DNA of 64,000 nucleotides from UBA2943 sp946534895 (GTDB lineage Bacteria; Bacillota; Clostridia; Christensenellales; Aristaeellaceae), in assembly GCA_946534895.1 (NCBI GenBank), contig CAMNDE010000002.1:1-64000 (forward strand), in the 5' to 3' direction. This document shows, one piece after another, positions 59,601-64,000 of the stretch. A program made the position numbers and the translations under genes. The first letter of the stretch is position 1; every line of letters begins with the position of its first letter. Under the pieces are notes generated by a model. That model made no database searches. It was not told the DNA's origin and saw nothing but the letters and a program-made list of their open reading frames with translations.

Positions 59601-60243
59601 GAAGCTTCACGTGCGTTTTGTGTCCGATCATGATCTGACGGAAACCATGCGCCAGAAAAGTCAGCCTGAGCCCGTAATGCCGAACTATGTACTGGACCGG
59701 GAGGCGACAGTGCCTGAATTTATGGCTGAGCGCACCATGGACGCTTCTGAAATCGGCACAGCCAACCATCATGTACTGCATCTGTTTGATCTTGCGCGCA
59801 TGAAGGAAACCGATGATCTGCTTATGGAAATCCTTCTGCAGATCCGTGAAATGGTGTCGGACGGCCGGATTTCTCAGGAAGAGTCAGATGCTGTGAACCC
59901 GGATGTAATGGCACGCTTTTTCTCCAGTGACCTGGGACAGCGCATGCTGAAGGCCGACCTGATCCGCAGGGAATGGCCCTTCCTTATGCGGTTTGAGAAT
60001 AAGGGGCCTACGCTGATCCAGGGTATTGTGGATGTGCTGTTTCAAGAGGGCGACCATCTGGTGATCCTTGACTATAAGACAGACCATGTTACCCGGGCAA
60101 ACGTGATGGTGCCAAAGCATCAGAGTCAGCTGAACTGGTACAGAATGGCCGTGGAGGCACTGACCGGACTGCCGGTAAGCGCCATGTATCTGGTTGCTCT
60201 GCGTGATGGAAGCTGTCTGGAAGTTCCGCGAATCGATCCTTGA
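56659..60243 (+). CDS. addA: ATP-dependent helicase/nuclease subunit A (AddA)
   Basis: UvrD-type 3'-5' helicase and nuclease that, with AddB, resects double-strand breaks for RecA repair. The 1194 residues contain Walker A AAAGSGKT (24-31 region), motif II YVDECQDVSAIQ, motif III GDIKQSIYRFR, motif V IMTMHKSKGLEFPVVF, motif VI LLYVAMTRAMEKL and the C-terminal PD-(D/E)XK nuclease motif VILDYKTDH. The ATG at 56659 follows AAAGGAG. addB faces it head-on 50 bases beyond its stop, instead of sitting upstream in one operon as in Bacillus. Confidence 0.96.
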   Translation: MPNFNRDQRAAIEAENPDLLVSAAAGSGKTTVMVERIVQNLLRNPERHLNEMLVITFTREAARSMRRKLEESLTRAAGEGSREAVIALEEMESAQISTIHSFCRQVIAEGFHIVDIDSQVRVCEENESDRMFERSYYTAVERLFENSDSGQSGVERQLVRALMADFSQKRLLDSCRELYRVLMGIPEPMQHLEQAIERVTLPTEEHPWAQEVMSSVLLDLTGLDPLLARMEQSADRPDCPPAVSAGLVQDRAAVDSLNQALEELGPHPDIKHLKDLCRQTLDQMKTITARGLNAEQKEWYEGFKKLREQMKNKPRGILPRAIQNLEELENPLVPDDHRRIQRQLRGLEALLKQVMICFREEKQQANVMDFSDMEQLTYQLMTDEEHPEVRQSMTERYREIYVDECQDVSAIQDAIIQSLHSHGTSLFLVGDIKQSIYRFRHAEPGLFMHYRDTFLDEAQAEKRRIFFRDNYRSSEPVVDAVNAVFENSMDRSVNELDYETGDHLVANVTGRNEPVELLLVRKNAESPETRDMLEAQCRIVAERIRDLVSEPGGFMLRDICILMRSTSADAPKVVDMLKQMHIPCFYDGAQNYYGLTEVSAFLALLGVIDNIHQDTELITALKQVPFLFSDQDLAWIRMQAPGQGVPFAEAFLLCARRGSSDLDRRCKDVLDQVETWQLNASVMLPSDFIWSLMRETGYYMICGAYPDGRLRQGNLDTLYQKALDMQKRGILKLRDFLAEIHEITLRGGGDGDSPKAMGETDNEVRIMTMHKSKGLEFPVVFLMNLSRGLAGKDKVPGLYVDLSTAAGRNSLGVYMQAVNRHKHTKRDTYGKTAFSVRRKKDELSEQTRLLYVAMTRAMEKLCLVGTFTDDQVLQWREHGRKHRIWASASMLDLVMPAVDQALGAPDYREGMEMDSGPWKAKVYKPLAMVEEEIEKPDHEILLRIARAEASEGWKEMLDQWNTSRGTPQAVQTSVSSLVRNEKLHVRFVSDHDLTETMRQKSQPEPVMPNYVLDREATVPEFMAERTMDASEIGTANHHVLHLFDLARMKETDDLLMEILLQIREMVSDGRISQEESDAVNPDVMARFFSSDLGQRMLKADLIRREWPFLMRFENKGPTLIQGIVDVLFQEGDHLVILDYKTDHVTRANVMVPKHQSQLNWYRMAVEALTGLPVSAMYLVALRDGSCLEVPRIDP

Positions 60244-60261
60244 AGACAATCCTATATATGG

Positions 60262-60295
60262 AAACAGGAGCCTGCCGGGCGGCAGGCTCCTGTTT
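60262..60295. terminator. Bidirectional terminator between addA and addB
   Basis: Perfect 15-bp stem (60262-60276 with 60281-60295), 4-base loop. The stem overlaps the last bases of the addB stop codon. Confidence 0.85.
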
Positions 60296-63200
60296 ATCTG
60301 GAGGCAAGTTCTTTCACGCGGTCTCCCTGCCGCGGGTCGAACCCGCAGGCAGCCTGATAAAGACAGTAGGTACATGGGGCACCGCGGCTTCCTTCCACCG
60401 GCTGTACATCGATGATGCCGCTGCGGATTTCTTCGGACAGACGGGTGGCGATTTCCCGCGCCTGCTCGATCCTGCGGTCCATTTCCTCCTGGGAGACCAT
60501 GCGCACAACCGCGCTTTCGCCGTGACCTGCGCGTGTCTTGGCCGGGCCCATGGCGTCAGCAATCTCCGGAAGATCAAGCATGATGCCGGAAAGACGCATT
60601 TCATGGAGCGTGGATGCGGTGATGGTGTCCGTATCAGCATCCGGCGCATTGATCAGGGGATCGCAGACCTGCTGATAGAGACCGCCTGCGGGACGGACAT
60701 TCTGCATGCCGTCGCGGACTGCGGAAAGGTACAGCGGGAGCTGCAGCTGCAGACCGTAGGTCAGGTCCGGATCATACAGGTTATGCTCGGAGCGCTTGTA
60801 GTCCAGTACCCGGGCATAGGTGGTTCCGCCTTCATCCGTATACAGGTCCAGACGGTCGATTTTTCCGCTCAGCGTCAGCTGTGTTCCGTCGGAGAGGGTG
60901 AGCAGGACACCTGGGAGCTTCAGCATTTGTCCGTCTTCATCAGGGGCAAGTCCGAAAACGACTTCCATGCCGTTGGGGACGAAACGCGACTGCTGAAGGG
61001 AACGGGTGATTTCCCAGGCAGTCCGGCGGACATTGCCGACCATTTCCATGGCCTGGTATCGATGCGCCTCATCGGCGTTGAGCGGTCCGGAAGACCATGC
61101 AGCCTTCTCACGGACCAGAATGCGGTTCAGCACAGCCTGGATCTGGGCATCGGAAAGGTTCGGCCAGTCCGGATGCCTCATGACCTCTGTCATGTACTGC
61201 TGGAGAACGCTGTGATAGAAATTTCCCTCGGCATCCGGGGTAAACATGAATTCACGCCGGATCTGAGGCCTCAGACCATAGGTAATAAAATGTCGATAGG
61301 GACAGGAAGCGAACTGTTCAAGACGCGAAATGCTTGTGCTTCCGGCAAGATACAGGGCAGTGGCTGTCTCATGGCTGAGTACGGGCGGGGTGCGCTGCTG
61401 TGTCAGTCCCCGGATGATCTGATCGAGGATCGGCCGGTATGCGGGGCTGTGGAAAAGACCGGCAAAGGCTTTCTGCCATACGACGGTATCCGGATTTGGT
61501 CTGCCGTCCGGGGAATGCGCGAGCGGATCGAGGAATGGACCGCCGGATTCACGGACACTTCTGAGACGGAGCGCAATCTGCTCCAGAGCCAGGGAAGGCG
61601 CGACCGGCATCAGGGGAATCTCGGAGATGGATTCCGTGGAAGCGCTTTTCGACAGGAGTTCGCGTATCGTGGTATAGATATTCCCGGGGTACATGATGCT
61701 CCCGTCGGGACGGGCTGCGGAACAGGTGACCAGCAGGCCGTCGGTTGCCTGGCATAGCGCCTGGTAGATGCCCTGAAGATTGCGGGCGTTCTGTTCCTGA
61801 AGCGTCATGCCTACGGGACTGTGAATGAAGTCGGACAGGGAGCGGCGTTCTCCCGGGGTGAACAGATCGGATTCGCTTTCGCTTCTGCTGTCCTGAAGTC
61901 CCATAATGACCATTCTGCGCGCGGGGCGGGAGATCAGCATGCCCGGGGACGCGATCTGTACACAGTGTACCTGCTGGGGAATGGACTTGATGAACATGCC
62001 GGTCATGGCCGATTCCATCATGGCGACCAGATCACTCAGCGATACATGCCGGTCATGAATCAGAAGGGACAGCTGGGTGAGAAGATCATTGCACGCGTCC
62101 CAGACCTGGCGGTTCTGGTCAGCAGCAAGCAGAAGGCCTTTTTGCTGCAGCTCATCACCGCGCTGCAGAAGCTTGTCATAGGCGCCGGTATTGACCATGG
62201 TATGGTAGATGGCTTCTGCTGCCTGCGTGGCGCTGCAGGATCGCCGGGCCAGCTGATTCCGGAGTGCTTCCAGCGGCTCAGTGATGCGCCGGCGCAGTTT
62301 TTCCAGGCGCTCCAGATCAGGAGAGGTGCGTCCTTTCCGGTCTGTCACGGGAATGGGATTCAGCCAGCGCTTTCGGTCGAGACCGAAGGAAAAGGCATGG
62401 TTTTCAAGAAGCATGGATTCTTCCCGGGTCAGCGGCGCGCATCCGGAGCGGATCAGCCGCAGCATATCCTGTTTCAGGAATCCAAGACATGCAGCGCGGA
62501 TGGTGGAAAGAAAATAGACCGCATAATCATTGGCCAGAAGCGGGAGGCCCTGGTGCACAGACACCGGGATGCCTGTGTTTTCCAGTACCAGGGGCAGAAG
62601 GGACGGCAGCGTATCCGCTTCACAGAAGGTGATGCGGATGTCATCCCAGGCTATCCCGTCACGATGCCAGGCGTGCAGCCGCTGCGCCACATGGACGCAT
62701 TCCATGTAGGACGAGCGGGCAAAGAAGGTCTCCACGCAGCTCAGGTCCGGAACGGTCTGAGGGCGCATGGGCGAAAACAGCTGCTTTTCCAGCCACTGGA
62801 GTCCCGGGCTTCTGGAATCCTCGGCGGGTGCGAAGTGGATCTGCCGGATCCGGACGCCGGCCTGACTCAGACGTGCGCGCAGGGCGCTGAGCGAAGTCAT
62901 GGTAGCGGAAAAGATCCGGCTGTCAGGTGCCTGCTCGTCTGTGATCAGGCCCAGCGTCACGGAGGCGGCGGTTCCGGAAGCGGATATGAGAAGACTGGTA
63001 AGGTGCAGGTTTATGGTATCAAATCCACAGAGGATGATGTGGGCACCGGAAAGAAAACGGCTTTGCTCGAGCCTGGGCATAAGGCTGGCCCAGCGCTGGT
63101 TTTCATCCTCAAATCTGCCGGTAATAAAGGAGGTATACGCATCCCAGATGCCGGCGAGATCGTGGAGCTTGCGCGTAGTGGCCGGGGATGTTGTTCTGGA

Positions 63201-63653
63201 AGCGGACAGGAGCTGGTCCGGCGAATACCCGGCGTCTTCCAGCTCATCCAGTTCTTCGACAAGTCTCACAGGCAGGGAAGTCTGTCTGGCGGCGCGATGG
63301 AAATACTGGAGCTGCCCTTTTTCCAGGAGATCGGGCAGCAGCTGTCCGATCACCATGCTGCGTCCGGTTTCGCTGATGGGGGCAAGCCGGGTTCTGCCGA
63401 CCATCTCCTCCGCCAGGGTGCGGAAATCGTCCGGTGACAGAACGCGGAGCTCAAAAGCGCCATGCATGAGCTGCGCATCCATCAGGGACTGCGTGATGGA
63501 GTGCGTGGTGGACGAAGGTGCGATGATGTAAACGGGATCATGAAAGATCCCTTCCCGGGAATCCAGCTTTTCCTTTACCGTCTGCGTGAGCCAGGTCATG
63601 AAAGCCGGGCCGCGCATGGTGAAAAGATCAATGGTGCGAAACTTGCTTGGCAT
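60294..63653 (-). CDS. addB: ATP-dependent nuclease subunit B (AddB), P-loop lost
   Basis: Partner of AddA, 1119 residues. The C-terminal nuclease has LDYKRSEHN and the four iron-sulfur cysteines: one in LEQFASCPYRHF, then three in CTYCLYQAAC near the end. In Bacillus AddB the N-terminus carries a P-loop; here the aligned residues read TMRGPAFMTW, without Gly-Lys-Thr/Ser, although the following strand (PVYIIAPSSTTH) still aligns. So ATP binding by this domain seems lost. GGAGG lies before the ATG at 63653. The nuclease and cluster halves look normal. Confidence 0.92.
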   Translation of the reverse strand: MPSKFRTIDLFTMRGPAFMTWLTQTVKEKLDSREGIFHDPVYIIAPSSTTHSITQSLMDAQLMHGAFELRVLSPDDFRTLAEEMVGRTRLAPISETGRSMVIGQLLPDLLEKGQLQYFHRAARQTSLPVRLVEELDELEDAGYSPDQLLSASRTTSPATTRKLHDLAGIWDAYTSFITGRFEDENQRWASLMPRLEQSRFLSGAHIILCGFDTINLHLTSLLISASGTAASVTLGLITDEQAPDSRIFSATMTSLSALRARLSQAGVRIRQIHFAPAEDSRSPGLQWLEKQLFSPMRPQTVPDLSCVETFFARSSYMECVHVAQRLHAWHRDGIAWDDIRITFCEADTLPSLLPLVLENTGIPVSVHQGLPLLANDYAVYFLSTIRAACLGFLKQDMLRLIRSGCAPLTREESMLLENHAFSFGLDRKRWLNPIPVTDRKGRTSPDLERLEKLRRRITEPLEALRNQLARRSCSATQAAEAIYHTMVNTGAYDKLLQRGDELQQKGLLLAADQNRQVWDACNDLLTQLSLLIHDRHVSLSDLVAMMESAMTGMFIKSIPQQVHCVQIASPGMLISRPARRMVIMGLQDSRSESESDLFTPGERRSLSDFIHSPVGMTLQEQNARNLQGIYQALCQATDGLLVTCSAARPDGSIMYPGNIYTTIRELLSKSASTESISEIPLMPVAPSLALEQIALRLRSVRESGGPFLDPLAHSPDGRPNPDTVVWQKAFAGLFHSPAYRPILDQIIRGLTQQRTPPVLSHETATALYLAGSTSISRLEQFASCPYRHFITYGLRPQIRREFMFTPDAEGNFYHSVLQQYMTEVMRHPDWPNLSDAQIQAVLNRILVREKAAWSSGPLNADEAHRYQAMEMVGNVRRTAWEITRSLQQSRFVPNGMEVVFGLAPDEDGQMLKLPGVLLTLSDGTQLTLSGKIDRLDLYTDEGGTTYARVLDYKRSEHNLYDPDLTYGLQLQLPLYLSAVRDGMQNVRPAGGLYQQVCDPLINAPDADTDTITASTLHEMRLSGIMLDLPEIADAMGPAKTRAGHGESAVVRMVSQEEMDRRIEQAREIATRLSEEIRSGIIDVQPVEGSRGAPCTYCLYQAACGFDPRQGDRVKELASR

Positions 63654-63670
63654 AGATTCCTCCGAAAAAG

Positions 63671-63691
63671 GTCCGGCAGCTTGTACCGGAC
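63671..63691 (-). terminator. Terminator of the oxidoreductase gene
   Basis: GTCCGG (63671-63676) and CCGGAC (63686-63691) form a stem; on the minus strand CTTTTT follows. It lies between the oxidoreductase stop and the addB ribosome site. Confidence 0.7.
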
Positions 63692-63714
63692 TTTCATGGG
63701 ATTCAATGTGCGGA

Positions 63715-64000
63715 CTATTTCAGGAAGGACTGAGCTTCTGTGTCGGTAAGCGGCGCAGGGCGTTCCGGTCTGGAAAGAATATCGATGAACCTGCGCTCTT
63801 TTCCGGAGGTGAGCATGCCTTCCAGAACTTCGAGCACATGGCAGGCCAGTTCCTGACTGGCGCGCGGAGCCCGGTTTTCAGCAATGGCATGGATCATGTC
63901 AGACAGGCCGAGACCGCGTTCATTCTGGACCAGGGGACTGGTGATCGGGATGGTTTCAGCCTGATCCGGAGTTTTTCCGGCAGGCAGGAAGGTCAGCGTG
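63715..64000 (-). CDS. Gfo/Idh/MocA family oxidoreductase (C-terminal part)
   Basis: The last 94 residues of a gene that runs past the window edge; the start is not included. The segment NERGLGLSDMIHAIAENRAP followed by RASQELACHVLEVLEGM matches the conserved C-terminal helix region of NAD(P)-dependent sugar or inositol dehydrogenases of this family, where it usually reads RGLGLADMA...RPHRASGELA. Nothing about the cofactor-binding half can be seen. The frame is open through the edge. Confidence 0.82.
   Translation of the reverse strand, partial: TLTFLPAGKTPDQAETIPITSPLVQNERGLGLSDMIHAIAENRAPRASQELACHVLEVLEGMLTSGKERRFIDILSRPERPAPLTDTEAQSFLK

Noticed and set aside
61821..63437. 538-codon open frame opposite addB
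   Set aside because: Shadow; Gly-rich and lacking any domain, while AddB motifs are clear on the other strand.

Overview
The window reads as a stretch of core chromosome from a monoderm Bacillota of the class Clostridia with fairly G+C-rich DNA. The evidence is the gene order and families: tig-clpP-clpX beside lon-engB, cmk-plsC-ispH/rpsA with IspH fused to ribosomal protein S1, maf-mreBCD-PBP2-minD-rodA, ACT/DUF711 ahead of obg, an AddAB nuclease, a CIRCE heat-shock site, SLH-type wall anchoring, an orphan MsmX-type ATPase and a DUF1292 protein. I cannot name the genus; an uncultured or gut lineage near Christensenellales is a guess. I see no phage, transposon, CRISPR array, plasmid function or rRNA operon.

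Layout. 0.1-2.2 kb: groES-groEL (minus strand) under a perfect CIRCE. 2.4-9.1 kb: mutY, an acyl-ACP thioesterase, then a HutP-family protein, cmk, plsC, the IspH-S1 fusion and thiamine pyrophosphokinase. 9.2-14.4 kb: purC with a secreted phosphodiester glycosidase, then tig, clpP and clpX. 14.6-26.8 kb: tRNA-Val and a ten-gene minus-strand run that starts with maf and continues mreB, mreC, mreD, PBP2, minD, rodA, an unknown membrane protein, lon and engB. This joins cell-shape synthesis to a protease and a ribosome-assembly GTPase. 27.0-31.3 kb (minus): ACT protein, DUF711, obg, yhbY, a DNA glycosylase and a QueT-type transporter.

31.5-36.6 kb (plus): murC, alr, an unknown basic-tailed membrane protein, rsmD, coaD and a coiled-coil protein. 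36.7-41.7 kb is more accessory: a GNAT-hotdog fusion, an EamA transporter, a secreted SLH protein and a polysaccharide deacetylase. 41.9-46.7 kb: msmX, then a three-gene unit of a PucR-type regulator, a catalytically dead S41 protease homologue and an intact S41 protease. 46.8-52.0 kb: DUF1292, ribosomal protein L19, a phosphoribosyltransferase and a BMP-type nucleoside ABC transporter. 52.2-56.5 kb: a small alarmone synthetase, hemolysin III, a membrane protein, an alpha/beta hydrolase and a second EamA transporter. 56.7-63.7 kb: addA and addB, facing each other. The last 286 bases hold the 3' end of a Gfo/Idh/MocA oxidoreductase.

Promoters are easy to read: most of those listed have the two hexamers exactly 17 bases apart. 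Strong hairpin terminators separate most units. The points I would look at first are the dead/active S41 pair, the GNAT-hotdog fusion, an AddB without its P-loop, a MinD with no MinC or MinE beside it inside the elongation operon, and the overlapping face-to-face promoters of addA and the EamA gene. None of these amounts to a clearly new system on sequence alone.
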